Translations under genes and position numbers: made by a program
Shown: piece after piece, positions 42,057 to 51,280 of the stretch
How the letters are laid out: each line of letters opens with the position of its first letter
How positions within the stretch are numbered: position 1 is the first letter of the stretch
Assembly (NCBI RefSeq): GCF_006716745.1
Contig: NZ_VFPP01000001.1
Span: 4,774,001-4,838,000, forward strand
Direction: 5' to 3'
Origin: Saccharothrix saharensis
GTDB lineage: Bacteria; Actinomycetota; Actinomycetes; Mycobacteriales; Pseudonocardiaceae
Length of the DNA stretch: 64,000 bases
The notes under the pieces: generated by a model
Database searches by the model: none
The model's input: the letters and a program-made list of their open reading frames with translations, nothing else
What the model was told of the DNA's origin: nothing

Positions 42057-43334
42057 ATGGGGACCCCGTGGACGAACTGGGCACGCACGGCGTCCGCGAA
42101 CCCGCACCGGGTGGAACGCCCGGCGAGCGTCGACGAACTCGCCTCGGCGGTCGCGGGCGCCTCCAGTGTCCGCCCGCGCGGCAGCGGGCACTCGTTCACC
42201 GACATCGCCGTCGCACCCGGCGTGGCCATCGACCTGGACGCCTGGACGGGCATCGTGGAGGTGTCCGGCACGCTGGTCACGGTCCGCTCCGGCACCACGT
42301 TGCGGCAGCTCAACGCGCTGCTGGACGTGCTCGGGCTGGCCCTGGCCAACCTCGGCGACATCGACGCCCAGACGGTGGCGGGCGCGATCTCCACCGGCAC
42401 GCACGGCACCGGCGCGAAGCTCGGCGGCCTGGCCACGCAGGTGGTCGCGCTGGAGCTCGTGCTCGCGGACGGGTCGCTGGTCCGCTGCTCGGCCGCCGAG
42501 CGGCCCGAGCTGTTCCACGCGGCCGGGGTCGGGCTCGGCGCGCTGGGCGTGATCAGCACGGTCACGCTGCGGTGCGTGCCGTCGTTCGTGCTGCACGCCC
42601 GCGAGTACCCCGGCCGGCTCGACGCGGTGCTGGAGGAGTTCGACCACCTCACCGCGGTCGAGGACCACGTGGAGTTCCACTGGTTCCCGCACTCCGACCG
42701 GGTGATCGTGAAGCGGAACAACCGGGTCGACCACCCGGCCGCGCCGCTGTCGGCCGCGCGCCGGTTCTACGAGTACGAGGTGGTGGAGAACGGCGCGTTC
42801 GGGCTGGTCTGCAAGCTGGCGAAGGCCGTGCCGGCGACCACCAGGACGCTCAACCGGGTCTGCGGGTCGCTCATCTCCGAGCGCGACTACCGCGACGTCT
42901 CGCACCGCGTCTTCGTCACACCCAGGCGGGTGCGGTTCGTGGAGACCGAGTACGCGGTGCCGCGGGCCGCGCTGCACGACGTGCTGCGCGAGCTGCGCGC
43001 GGCCGTCGCGGGCCTGGACCACGGCGTGATCGTGCCGGTCGAGGTGCGGGTGGCCCAGGGCGACGACATCTGGCTGTCCACGGCGCACGGACGTGACACG
43101 GCTTACATCGCCGTGCACCAGTACCTCGGGATGCCGTACCGGCGTTACTTCGACGCGTTCGAGCGGATCGCGGGCGCGGTCGGCGGCCGGCCCCACTGGG
43201 GCAAGATGCACACCCTCACGGCGCAGACCCTGCGCGACCGCTACCCGCGCTTCGACGACTTCCGCAGGGTCCGCGCCGACGTGGACCCGACCGGCAAGTT
43301 CACCAACGCCTACCTCGACCGGGTGCTCGGCTGA
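42057..43334 (+). CDS. D-arabinono-1,4-lactone oxidase family FAD enzyme
   Basis: The protein has 425 residues from the ATG five bases after GGAGG. The FAD-binding motif VRPRGSGHSFTDIAV contains the His that carries covalent FAD in the vanillyl-alcohol oxidase family. GAISTGTHGTGAKLGGL follows. The C-terminal ALO motif HWGKMHTLTAQ is intact. Such enzymes oxidise aldonolactones or alditols with oxygen. Substrate and product are not readable. The start and its neighbour share the palindrome between them. Confidence 0.92.
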   Translation: MGTPWTNWARTASANPHRVERPASVDELASAVAGASSVRPRGSGHSFTDIAVAPGVAIDLDAWTGIVEVSGTLVTVRSGTTLRQLNALLDVLGLALANLGDIDAQTVAGAISTGTHGTGAKLGGLATQVVALELVLADGSLVRCSAAERPELFHAAGVGLGALGVISTVTLRCVPSFVLHAREYPGRLDAVLEEFDHLTAVEDHVEFHWFPHSDRVIVKRNNRVDHPAAPLSAARRFYEYEVVENGAFGLVCKLAKAVPATTRTLNRVCGSLISERDYRDVSHRVFVTPRRVRFVETEYAVPRAALHDVLRELRAAVAGLDHGVIVPVEVRVAQGDDIWLSTAHGRDTAYIAVHQYLGMPYRRYFDAFERIAGAVGGRPHWGKMHTLTAQTLRDRYPRFDDFRRVRADVDPTGKFTNAYLDRVLG

Positions 43335-43346
43335 CGAGGCGCGACG

Positions 43347-43979
43347 TCAGAACGCGTCGGCGATCGGGGTGTCGCCGCTGATGAGCTCGTAGGTCCGGCG
43401 GACCGTCCCGGGGCGGTCCAGCAGGGCCACCACGACCGCCGCCACGTCACCGCGGGGTACGGAACCCCGTAGCGGCTTCTCGGACAGCTCGACCAGGCCG
43501 GTCGGCTCGTCGTCGGTCAGCCTGCCCGGCCGCACGATCGTCCAGTCCAGGTCCCGTTCCCGCAGGTCGTCCTCCGCGGCGCCCTTGGCCGCCAGGTAGG
43601 CGTCGAACACCTCGTCACCGGTGGTGCGGCCGATGCCGGTGGTGCTGATCTGGATGAACCGGCGCACGCCCGCCCGTTCCGCCGCCTCGGCGAACAGCGC
43701 CGCCGCCGCCCGGTCCACGGTGTCCTTGCGCGCCACCCCGCTGCCCGGCCCGGCGCCCGCGGCGAAGAGCGCCGCTCCCGCGCCGGTCATCACGTCCGCG
43801 ACCGAAGCGACGTCCGTCGCCTCCAGGTCGCAGTGGACCGGGACACCGCCCGCGTCCAGCACGTCCGCGTGGTGGTCGGGGTTGCGCACCAGCGCCGTGG
43901 CGCTGTCGCCCCGCGCGGCCAGCAGCCGCTCCACCCGCAACGCGATCTTGCCGTGTCCGCCCGCGATCACTACCCGCAT
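43347..43979 (-). CDS. NAD(P)-binding atypical SDR (NAD-dependent epimerase-like)
   Basis: This 210-residue Rossmann protein starts VVIAGGHGKIALRVERLLAARGD, with Gly-Gly-x-Gly-x-x-Ala in place of the usual Gly-x-x-Gly-x-x-Gly. It shows RRFIQISTTGI, DWTIVRPGRLTD and VPRGDVAAVVVALLD, as in proteins annotated NAD(P)-binding or SDR with unknown substrate. It converges with the lactone-oxidase gene with 12 bases between and lies 14 bases downstream of the next gene on its strand. Confidence 0.82.
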   Translation of the reverse strand: MRVVIAGGHGKIALRVERLLAARGDSATALVRNPDHHADVLDAGGVPVHCDLEATDVASVADVMTGAGAALFAAGAGPGSGVARKDTVDRAAAALFAEAAERAGVRRFIQISTTGIGRTTGDEVFDAYLAAKGAAEDDLRERDLDWTIVRPGRLTDDEPTGLVELSEKPLRGSVPRGDVAAVVVALLDRPGTVRRTYELISGDTPIADAF

Positions 43980-43993
43980 GGTCCGACCGTAGG

Positions 43994-44611
43994 TCAGGAC
44001 GCGGTCGCCAGCACCTGCTCGTACACGAGTTCGTTCACCCAGCGGGTGGTCGCGGTGTCCTCGACCGGCACGGTCTCGTTGCGGCCCGCGACGTCCGTGC
44101 TCAGCTGCAGCTCCTCGTCGGCCAGCAGCACCGAGACGCCGTAGCGGCGCACCCGCGGCAGGCAGTTCGCCAGGTAGTCGTGCGTGAAGACGACCGACGT
44201 CGGCAGCACGGCGGCCGCGTTGCCGAAGCGGGCGAACGGCACCGCCGAGGCCAGCGCGGTGCGCCAGTGGCGGGCGACCGCCAGCACGCCGACGATCCGC
44301 ACCGCGGCGGGCGGCACCCGGCCGTCCATCTCCGGCCACACCCAGGTCGACACCGTGGTGCGGTCCGGCTCCGGACCCGCGCCCAGGCACAACCGCTCGG
44401 CGTGCGCGTCGGCCAGCAGCTCCGCCACCACGATCACCCTGCGCCCCATGAGGACCATCTCGGGCAGCACCACGCCGTGCCAGCCGAGGCGCACGGCCGC
44501 CGACGCGGCCAGCTCCTCGACGGAACCGGGCAGTTCGGGAACCGGAACGGCGGTGGCCGACAGCGCCCTGGCGTCGTCGGTGTCCGCGATCCGTGCTGGT
44601 GTGCTGCTCAC
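43994..44611 (-). CDS. conserved hypothetical protein
   Basis: The protein has 205 residues from a GTG seven bases after GGAGG. It is soluble, with a mixed alpha/beta pattern: LGWHGVVLPEMVLMGRRVIVVAELLADAHAERL, ARHWRTALASAVPFARFGNAAAVLPTSVVFTHDYLANCL and VSVLLADEELQLS. The recurrence of small hydrophobic blocks suggests a compact fold, but I know no function. It is probably cotranscribed with the Rossmann protein. Confidence 0.7.
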   Translation of the reverse strand: MSSTPARIADTDDARALSATAVPVPELPGSVEELAASAAVRLGWHGVVLPEMVLMGRRVIVVAELLADAHAERLCLGAGPEPDRTTVSTWVWPEMDGRVPPAAVRIVGVLAVARHWRTALASAVPFARFGNAAAVLPTSVVFTHDYLANCLPRVRRYGVSVLLADEELQLSTDVAGRNETVPVEDTATTRWVNELVYEQVLATAS

Positions 44612-45014
44612 GCCAGGGCCTCCTCGGCAACCACGGCGGGCTGTCCGCCGCGTTTCGACTCGTGCTCTGGGTAAGGCGTACCAGGTGGGACCGGTCGCAC
44701 CCCCGGGGCAGAAGGCGTCCTGCGATCGACGGCGCCGAGCGGTCGGTAACCGGTCGGCGGCGGGCGGGGCGACTTCGGTCCGGCGGTGCTGCCGTCTGGG
44801 TGACCCCGGTGCTCCGCGAGCCCCGGAAGACTGCTCAGCGTGTGCGTCGCTCGCCTGGAACGACCGCCGAACCGGATCCGCCGCCCCCGTCGCCGACCGC
44901 ACGCCGACCGCTCGCCGCGCGAAACCGACCGACCGCCCCGGCGGCCACCACGTTCGGCCGCGGCCGGACGGGTGACAGACATCACGCCGACGCCGGCGGT
45001 GGAAAGGGAGTGGA
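44612..45014. other. 403-base intergenic stretch with no gene seen
   Basis: Several frames are open on both strands but their products are Arg/Pro noise without ribosome sites or family motifs. The region contains the upstream promoter area of the hypothetical gene on the minus strand and the downstream end of the tRNA-Leu unit. Confidence 0.6.
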
Positions 45015-45021
45015 AAACGAA

Positions 45022-45053
45022 GAAGCCCCATCCACCGGTGTGGATGGGGCTTC
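45022..45053 (-). terminator. terminator of tRNA-Leu
   Basis: On the minus strand, 14 exact base pairs (GAAGCCCCATCCAC / GTGGATGGGGCTTC) enclose a tetraloop and are followed by TTCGTTTTCC. It is among the clearest intrinsic terminators in the window. Confidence 0.88.
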
Positions 45054-45060
45054 TCGTTTG

Positions 45061-45143
45061 TGGGCGAGGGGGGAGTTGAACCCCCACGTCCTTTCGGACA
45101 CACGGACCTGAACCGTGCGCGTCTGCCATTCCGCCACTCGCCC
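45061..45143 (-). tRNA. tRNA-Leu (anticodon CAG)
   Basis: The tRNA is 83 bases with the long variable arm of class II tRNAs. The acceptor stem GGGCGAG pairs with CTCGCCC, with discriminator A. Anticodon stem CACGG/CCGTG encloses TTCAGGT, giving CAG. No CCA is encoded. Its position next to fhaA is the same as in mycobacteria. Confidence 0.97.
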
Positions 45144-45259
45144 GGAGCGACGTGGAGAACACTAGCACGGTCCCCGTCCGGGTTACCAATTGCCCCGTGT
45201 CCCGCCACGTCAGCCCGGATACGATCGGAGCAAGAAGTCGACCGGGTCGGAGGGTTGCC

Positions 45260-46438
45260 GTGGGCCTCGTACAGCGCTTCGAGCGCCGTCTCGAAGGCAT
45301 CGTGGGCAACACCTTCGCGCGTGTGTTCGGTGGCAACGTCGTCCCGCAGGAAGTGGCCCAGGCACTGCAACGGGAGGCGGAGAGCAGCATCCGCGAGTTG
45401 GCGGGTGGCAGGTTGCTCGCTCCGAACCACTTCAAGGTCCTGCTGGGTCCGCAGGACCACGATCGGCTTGCCGGGGACGGTCAGGATGAACTACGCATCA
45501 CCCAGCTTCTGGGGGACTCCATCCGGGAGCACCTCGAAGAGAGCGGATGGGATACCTATGGTGACGTCGTAGTCTCCCTGGAGCGCTCCGACGCGCTGCA
45601 CACGGGACAGTTCCGAACCAGCTCGTCCGTCGACCCCGACGTGAAAGTTGCCAGCCGACGGTCAGCACCACCTCGCACTGCAGGAGACGGATCCATGAGC
45701 CAGCCTCCCGGCTACGGACAAGGACAGGGCCAGCCCGCCTACGACCCCTATGCACAGGGCGGCTACGGCCAGCAGCAGCAGGGCTACGACCAGCAGGGTT
45801 ACGGTCAGCAGCAGCCCGGGTACGACCAGGGCTACGGCCAGCAGCAGCAGGGCTACGACCAGGGTTACGGCCAGCAGCAGCCCGGCTACGACCAGGGCTA
45901 CGGCCAGCAGCAGCAGGGCTACGACCAGGGCTACGGCCAACCCGGTTACGACCAGGGGTACGGCCAGCAGCAGCCCGGCTACGGCCAGCAGGGCTACGAC
46001 CAGGGCTACGCCCAGCCCGGGTACGACCAGGGCTACGGGCAGCAGGGCTACGGCCAGCAGCCCGGCTACGACCAGGGCTACGGCCAGCAGGGCTACGGCG
46101 ACCCGGCCGCGGGTTACGCGCCGCCGGCGGTCCAGTCCGGCCCGCGTCAGCTGAACGCGACGCTGCACCTGGACGACGGCTCCAACCGCACCTACAACCT
46201 CAAGCAGGGCGGCAACGTGGTCGGCCGCGGGCAGGAAGCGGACTTCCGGCTCCCCGACACCGGGGTCTCCAGGAGGCACCTGGAGATCACCTGGGACGGG
46301 CACAGTGCCATGCTCGCTGATCTCGGTTCGACAAACGGCACCACGGTGAACGGCACCCCAGTGCAGACTTGGCAGCTCGCGGAAGGCGACGTCGTCCGCA
46401 TCGGCCACTCCTCGCTGGTCTACCGCACCCAGGGCTGA
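45260..46438 (+). CDS. fhaA: FhaA: DUF3662 and FHA domain protein with GYDQ/YGQ repeats
   Basis: The protein has 392 residues from the GTG five bases after GGAGGG. The N-terminal DUF3662 domain (about 1-120) begins [24 protein letters not shown] linker of about 130 residues is built from Gly-Tyr-Asp-Gln and Tyr-Gly-Gln-Gln repeats. The FHA domain (about 300-392) has the phosphothreonine-binding motifs [20 protein letters not shown] and [11 protein letters not shown]. In mycobacteria FhaA binds phosphorylated MviN and the kinase loops to hold back wall synthesis. It heads the operon that ends with pknB. Confidence 0.95.
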   Translation: MGLVQRFERRLEGIVGNTFARVFGGNVVPQEVAQALQREAESSIRELAGGRLLAPNHFKVLLGPQDHDRLAGDGQDELRITQLLGDSIREHLEESGWDTYGDVVVSLERSDALHTGQFRTSSSVDPDVKVASRRSAPPRTAGDGSMSQPPGYGQGQGQPAYDPYAQGGYGQQQQGYDQQGYGQQQPGYDQGYGQQQQGYDQGYGQQQPGYDQGYGQQQQGYDQGYGQPGYDQGYGQQQPGYGQQGYDQGYAQPGYDQGYGQQGYGQQPGYDQGYGQQGYGDPAAGYAPPAVQSGPRQLNATLHLDDGSNRTYNLKQGGNVVGRGQEADFRLPDTGVSRRHLEITWDGHSAMLADLGSTNGTTVNGTPVQTWQLAEGDVVRIGHSSLVYRTQG

Positions 46439-46508
46439 CCAGTACATTCTGGGCGCGTCGATTCGGGCGAAGGCGTGACGGCACTCAAGTCAGGAGCGGT
46501 TACAACCG

Positions 46509-46970
46509 GTGCCAGAGCTGGTGATGCAGCTGACCAGAGCGGGTTTCCTCGTCCTGCTCTGGTTGTTCGTGTTGGCTGCGCTTCGAGTGGTCCGCTCCGA
46601 CCTGTACGCGGCGTCGGGGCTCCGCGTCCCGACGCCGAAGTTCGGCAGAGGCGCTAGCAAGGCCGCCAGGGGGGCGAAGGCGGCCCGGCAGCTCGTCGTG
46701 ACGCACGGCGCGCTGGCGGGCACGCGCATCTCCCTGGACGGCAGGCCGATCATGATCGGCCGCGCCGACGACTCGACGCTCGTGCTGGACGACGACTTCG
46801 CGTCGACCCGGCACGCGCGGCTGTCGATGCGCGGCACCGACTGGTACGTGGAGGACCTGGGCTCCACGAACGGCACCTATCTCGACCGGGCGAAGGTCAC
46901 GGCCCCACTCCGGGTCCCGCTCGGCTCCCCGATCCGAATTGGCAAAACGGTGATCGAGCTGCGCTCATGA
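46509..46970 (+). CDS. fhaB: FhaB: membrane-anchored FHA protein
   Basis: The protein has 153 residues. One N-terminal membrane helix (about 7-26, LTRAGFLVLLWLFVLAALRVV) is followed by a basic linker and a single FHA domain (about 62-150) with IMIGRADDSTLVLDDDFASTRHARL and LGSTNGTYLD. It matches mycobacterial FipA/FhaB, which links FtsZ and the divisome to kinase signalling. The preceding gap of 70 bases holds a CAGGAGCGG ribosome site before GTG. The stop overlaps pstP (ATGA). Confidence 0.94.
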   Translation: MPELVMQLTRAGFLVLLWLFVLAALRVVRSDLYAASGLRVPTPKFGRGASKAARGAKAARQLVVTHGALAGTRISLDGRPIMIGRADDSTLVLDDDFASTRHARLSMRGTDWYVEDLGSTNGTYLDRAKVTAPLRVPLGSPIRIGKTVIELRS

Positions 46971-48352
46971 CCCTCGTCCTCCGATACGCGGCCCGCAGCG
47001 ACCGGGGCCTGGTCCGTTCGAACAACCAGGACTCCGTGTACGCGGGCCCACGCCTGCTCGCCCTCGCCGACGGCATGGGCGGCCACGCCGCGGGCGAGGT
47101 CGCCAGCAAGGTCGTCATCGCGGCCCTGGCCCCGCTCGACGACGACGAGCCGGGCGACGACCTGCTCGGCCAGCTGCGCGACGCGGTGATCGCCGGCAAC
47201 GGCGCAATCTCCGAGCTCGTGCAGAGCGACCCCGACCTCGACGGCATGGGCACCACGCTCACCGCCGTGCTGTTCGCGGGCTCGCGGCTGGGCATGGTGC
47301 ACATCGGCGACTCCCGCGCCTACATGCTGCGCAACGGCACGTTCACGCAGATCACGCACGACGACACGTTCGTGCAGTCGTTGATCGACGAGGGACGGAT
47401 CACCGAAGAGGAAGCGGCCACGCACCCGCAGCGGTCGCTGCTGCTGCGCGCGTTGACCGGCCACGAGGTGGAGCCGAGGCTGATGGTGCGGGAAGCCCGT
47501 CCGGGCGACCGCTACCTGCTGTGCTCGGACGGCCTGTCCGGCGTGGTCAGCATGGAGACGCTGGAAGAGGCGATCCGGATCCCGGACCCGCAGGCGTGCG
47601 CGGACCGGATGATCGAGCTGGCGCTCAAGGGCGGCGGCCCCGACAACGTGACGGTCGTCGTCGCCGACGTGGTCGACGTCGACTTCGGGGAGGACGCGCC
47701 CATAGTGGGCGGCGCGGCCGGAGACGGCAGCGAAGACCCACCACCCCCCGACTCGCCCGCCTCGCGGGCGAGTTCCATCACCGGGCCCCGCCCGATCCCG
47801 CAGCGGGTCGAGCCGATGCCGCCGCCGGACCCCCGGCGCTCGCGCGGCAACCGGCTCAAGGCGCTGGCCCTGGTGGTCTTCCTGCTCCTGCTGGTCGTCG
47901 CGGCCGGCCTGGGCACCCGCTGGTACGTGCTGCGCCAGTACTACGTCGGCGCGGGCGAGAACGGCGAGGTGTCGGTGTTCCGCGGCGTCACCGGCAGCGT
48001 GTTCGGCTTCGACCTGCACCGCGAGGTGGAGGGCTCCTGCCCGCCCGGGGCGCAGGCGTGCGAGCCGATCACGGTGGACGACCTGAAGGTCGCCACCCGG
48101 GACGTGGTGCGCAACGGCATCACCGACGTGGACGGCCTGGAGGGCGCCCGGGAGGCGATCCGCAGGCTGCGCACCGAGCAGACGCTGCCGTTCTGCCCGA
48201 AGGACACCGCCGAGAGCACCACGGGGACGTCCACCACCGCCGCGCCGCCGACCGCAACCTCGACCGAGGCGACGACGTCCACCACCGTGGAGGGGACACC
48301 CCTCACCACGCCCGTGCAGAAGCCGGGCACGGATTGCCGAAAGGGTCAGTAG
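46967..48352 (+). CDS. pstP: PstP: PP2C-type Ser/Thr phosphatase
   Basis: The protein has 461 residues. The cytoplasmic PP2C domain (about 1-240) has the metal ligands in NNQDSVYAG, LALADGMGGHAAGE, GMGTTLTAVL, LCSDGLSG and GGGPDNVTVVVADV. A Pro-rich stretch leads to one membrane helix (about 305-325). The external part ends in a Thr-rich tail with several cysteines (FCPKDT, GTDCRKGQ). It dephosphorylates PknA, PknB and their substrates in mycobacteria. The overlap with fhaB couples reader and eraser. Confidence 0.95.
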   Translation: MTLVLRYAARSDRGLVRSNNQDSVYAGPRLLALADGMGGHAAGEVASKVVIAALAPLDDDEPGDDLLGQLRDAVIAGNGAISELVQSDPDLDGMGTTLTAVLFAGSRLGMVHIGDSRAYMLRNGTFTQITHDDTFVQSLIDEGRITEEEAATHPQRSLLLRALTGHEVEPRLMVREARPGDRYLLCSDGLSGVVSMETLEEAIRIPDPQACADRMIELALKGGGPDNVTVVVADVVDVDFGEDAPIVGGAAGDGSEDPPPPDSPASRASSITGPRPIPQRVEPMPPPDPRRSRGNRLKALALVVFLLLLVVAAGLGTRWYVLRQYYVGAGENGEVSVFRGVTGSVFGFDLHREVEGSCPPGAQACEPITVDDLKVATRDVVRNGITDVDGLEGAREAIRRLRTEQTLPFCPKDTAESTTGTSTTAAPPTATSTEATTSTTVEGTPLTTPVQKPGTDCRKGQ

Positions 48353-48356
48353 TCGC

Positions 48357-49820
48357 ATGGGTTCGCCGGTCACCGGCGCTGAGGGCACACCGCTCGCGGC
48401 GGCGAGCAGCACGTCGCCCGGGTTGAGGCCGCCCACACGACGCAGCACCGAACTGTTCATGCTCGCGTTCGCCGCCACGCTGGTGACCGGCGCGCTGATC
48501 CTGGTGGAGGCCAACCAGGAGCAGGAGCTGAGCCTCCAGATCCTGTGGCTCGGCCTGGCCTACCTGGGCCTGCTCACCGTGGCGCACCTCGCGGTGCGCA
48601 AGTGGGCGCCCTACGCCGACCCCGTGATCATGCCGTGCGTGGCGCTGCTCAACGGCCTGGGCCTGGTCATGATCCACCGGATCGACCTGGCCATGGCGGA
48701 CGTGAAGCTGCCGGGCAACCAGGTGTGGTCGCCCGCCGCGCCCAAGCAGGTGCTGTGGACGGCGATCGCGCTGGCGCTGTTCTGCATCGTGCTGAAGGTG
48801 CTGTCCGACCACCGCACGCTGGCGCGCTACGGCTACACCGCGGGCCTGCTCGGCCTGGTCGCGCTGGTGCTGCCCGGCGTGCTGCCGAGCTTCATCGCGC
48901 CGGAGATCAACGGCGCGAAGATCTGGCTGAGCTTCGGCGCGTTCTCCATCCAGCCGGGCGAGTTCGCGAAGATCCTGCTGATGGTGTTCTTCGCCGCGTT
49001 CCTGGTGTCGAAGCGGGACCTGTTCACCATCGCGGGCCGCCGGGTCGTCGGCCTGGACCTGCCGCGCGCCCGCGACCTGGGTCCGTTGATCGCCGCGTGG
49101 GCGGTCGGCGTGAGCATCATGGTCCTGCAGAAGGACCTGGGCAGCTCGCTGCTGTTCTTCGGCATCGTGCTGGTGCTGCTGTACGTGGCGACCGAGCGGG
49201 CCGCGTGGGTCGTGCTGGGCGTGATGATGTTCTGCGTCGGCGCGGTCGTGGCGTGGAAGCTGTTCGGGCACGTCCAGATCCGGGTGCAGAACTGGCTGGA
49301 CCCCTTCGCCGACCCGACGGGCACGGGCTACCAGATCGTGCAGTCGTTGTTCGGGCTCGGCACGGGCGGGCTGTTCGGCGCGGGCCTGGGCGGCGGGCGG
49401 CCGGACCAGATCCCGGAGGCCAACACCGACTTCATCACCGCCGTGATCGGCGAGGAGCTGGGCTTCGTCGGGCTGGCCGCGGTGCTGCTGATCTACACCG
49501 TGTTCGCGATGCGGGGCCTGCGCACCGCCCTGTCGGTCCGGGACACGTTCGGCAAGCTGCTCGGCGGCGGCCTGGCGTTCGCCGTGGCGTTCCAGATCTT
49601 CATCGTCGTCGGCGGCGTGACGAAGCTGATCCCGATGACGGGCATCACCGCGCCGTTCCTGTCCAAGGGCGGTTCGTCGCTGCTGGCCAACTACATCCTG
49701 GTCGCGTTGCTGCTGCGGATCTCGGACGCGGCACGCGCGCCGAAGACCACCCCGAAGCCGCGCCCGCAGCAACCGGCCATCGCCGACCAGTTCACAGTCA
49801 TGGTGGAGCGTCCGAAATGA
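48357..49820 (+). CDS. rodA: RodA/FtsW/SpoVE-family peptidoglycan glycosyltransferase
   Basis: The protein has 487 residues with about ten helices; the SEDS family polymerises lipid II glycan strands. Family motifs include [38 protein letters not shown] and [14 protein letters not shown]. The SEDS catalytic Asp region lies in the extracellular loop before [20 protein letters not shown]. The N-terminus has a 30-residue Ser/Pro/Thr tail facing the cytoplasm. It starts four bases after pstP and overlaps the next gene. Here it is the elongation or septation partner of PbpA. Confidence 0.95.
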   Translation: MGSPVTGAEGTPLAAASSTSPGLRPPTRRSTELFMLAFAATLVTGALILVEANQEQELSLQILWLGLAYLGLLTVAHLAVRKWAPYADPVIMPCVALLNGLGLVMIHRIDLAMADVKLPGNQVWSPAAPKQVLWTAIALALFCIVLKVLSDHRTLARYGYTAGLLGLVALVLPGVLPSFIAPEINGAKIWLSFGAFSIQPGEFAKILLMVFFAAFLVSKRDLFTIAGRRVVGLDLPRARDLGPLIAAWAVGVSIMVLQKDLGSSLLFFGIVLVLLYVATERAAWVVLGVMMFCVGAVVAWKLFGHVQIRVQNWLDPFADPTGTGYQIVQSLFGLGTGGLFGAGLGGGRPDQIPEANTDFITAVIGEELGFVGLAAVLLIYTVFAMRGLRTALSVRDTFGKLLGGGLAFAVAFQIFIVVGGVTKLIPMTGITAPFLSKGGSSLLANYILVALLLRISDAARAPKTTPKPRPQQPAIADQFTVMVERPK

Positions 49821-51280
49821 ACACACCGCTCCGCCGGGTCGGGCTCGCCATGATGGCGATGATGCTCCTGCTGCTGGGCAACGCGACCTACGTGCAGGTG
49901 ATCAAGGCCGACGACTACCGCAAGGACCCGCTGAACCGGCGGGTGGTCCTGGACCAGTACTCGCGGGAGCGCGGCCAGATCATCGCCGCCGACGGCACGC
50001 CGCTGGCCAGCGTGCAGCGGGTCGACGACCGGCTCAAGTACCTGCGCACCTACGCCAACGGCCCGGTGTTCGCGCCGGTGACCGGCTACTTCTCCACCCT
50101 GTACGGCGCGGGCGGCATGGAGCGCGCCGAGGACGACCTGCTCAACGGCTCGGACGACCGGCTGTTCGCCCGCCGGGTGTCGGACCTGATCACCGGCCGC
50201 GACCCCAAGGGCGGCAGCCTCCAGCTCACCATCGACGCGAAGCTCCAGCAGGCGGCGTTCGACCGGCTGCAGGGCGTGACCGGCACGGTGGTCGCGATCC
50301 GGCCGCAGACCGGGGAGATCCTGGCCATGGCCAGCACCCCGTCCTACGACCCGAACGTGCTGGCCAGCCACGACGTGGACACGCAGGAAGAGGCCTGGAC
50401 CGGCTACGACGCGGACAAGTCCAAGCCGATGCTCAACCGCGCGATCCACGAGAACTACCCGCCCGGCTCGACGTTCAAGCTGGTGGTGACGGCGGCGGCG
50501 CTGGCCGAGGGCAAGAACAAGGACACCCAGGTCGACGGCCGCCCGGTGATCACGTTGCCCGGCACCGACACCCCGCTGCCGAACTTCAACGACACCATCT
50601 GCGGCAACGGCGTGACCGCCTCGCTCCAGGAGGCGCTGGCCAAGTCGTGCAACACGGCGTTCGCGGTGCTGGCCGCCGAGCTGGGCGCGGACAAGCTGCG
50701 CGACCAGGCCGCGAAGTTCGGCATCGGCGAGCCGGACCTGGCGATCCCGCTGTCCGTCGTGCCCTCGACGCTGGGCCCCATGTCGGAGAAGCCGGCGATC
50801 TACCAGACCGGCATCGGCCAGAAGGACGTCCGGGTGACGCCGCTGGTCAACGCGGTGATGGCGGCGACCATCGCCAACGGTGGCGTGCGGATGCAGCCGC
50901 ACCTGGTCGGCAAGATCCTGGCGCCGGACCTGCAGGCGATCAGCGAGACCAAGCCGGACGAGGTCGACGAGGCCATGGAGCCCGACGAGGCCAAGGCGCT
51001 GCGCGACATGATGATCGCCTCGGAGAACAACACCGGTGGCGGCGGCAAGCTCAGCGGCGTGACCATCGCGTCCAAGACCGGCACCGCCGAGCACGGCGAC
51101 GACGTGAAGTCGACCAACCCGCACGCCTGGTACGTGGCGTTCGCCCCGGCCGAGAAGCCGGAGATCGCGATCGCGGTCATCGTCGAGAACGGCGGCCAGC
51201 AGGGCCTGTCCGCCACCGGCGGCCGGGTCGCCGCGCCGATCGGCCGCGCGGTCATCGGCGCCTACCTCGGGGGACGCTGA
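49817..51280 (+). CDS. pbpA: PbpA: penicillin-binding protein transpeptidase
   Basis: The protein has 487 residues. One N-terminal membrane helix (about 6-24) is followed by a dimerisation-like domain and the transpeptidase domain. The active-site motifs are the nucleophile Ser in [12 protein letters not shown], Ser-x-Asn in [10 protein letters not shown], and [12 protein letters not shown]. It crosslinks peptidoglycan with RodA, whose stop overlaps its ATG. The PASTA-less short form is typical of mycobacterial PbpA, a PknB substrate. Confidence 0.95.
   Translation: MNTPLRRVGLAMMAMMLLLLGNATYVQVIKADDYRKDPLNRRVVLDQYSRERGQIIAADGTPLASVQRVDDRLKYLRTYANGPVFAPVTGYFSTLYGAGGMERAEDDLLNGSDDRLFARRVSDLITGRDPKGGSLQLTIDAKLQQAAFDRLQGVTGTVVAIRPQTGEILAMASTPSYDPNVLASHDVDTQEEAWTGYDADKSKPMLNRAIHENYPPGSTFKLVVTAAALAEGKNKDTQVDGRPVITLPGTDTPLPNFNDTICGNGVTASLQEALAKSCNTAFAVLAAELGADKLRDQAAKFGIGEPDLAIPLSVVPSTLGPMSEKPAIYQTGIGQKDVRVTPLVNAVMAATIANGGVRMQPHLVGKILAPDLQAISETKPDEVDEAMEPDEAKALRDMMIASENNTGGGGKLSGVTIASKTGTAEHGDDVKSTNPHAWYVAFAPAEKPEIAIAVIVENGGQQGLSATGGRVAAPIGRAVIGAYLGGR

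Noticed and set aside
44612..45014. Overlapping frames on both strands in the gap before tRNA-Leu
   Set aside because: Arg/Pro-rich products without starts, ribosome sites or family motifs.
45730..46110. Tandem short DNA repeats resembling a CRISPR or minisatellite
   Set aside because: They are in frame and encode the FhaA GYDQ/YGQ linker; there are no unique spacers.
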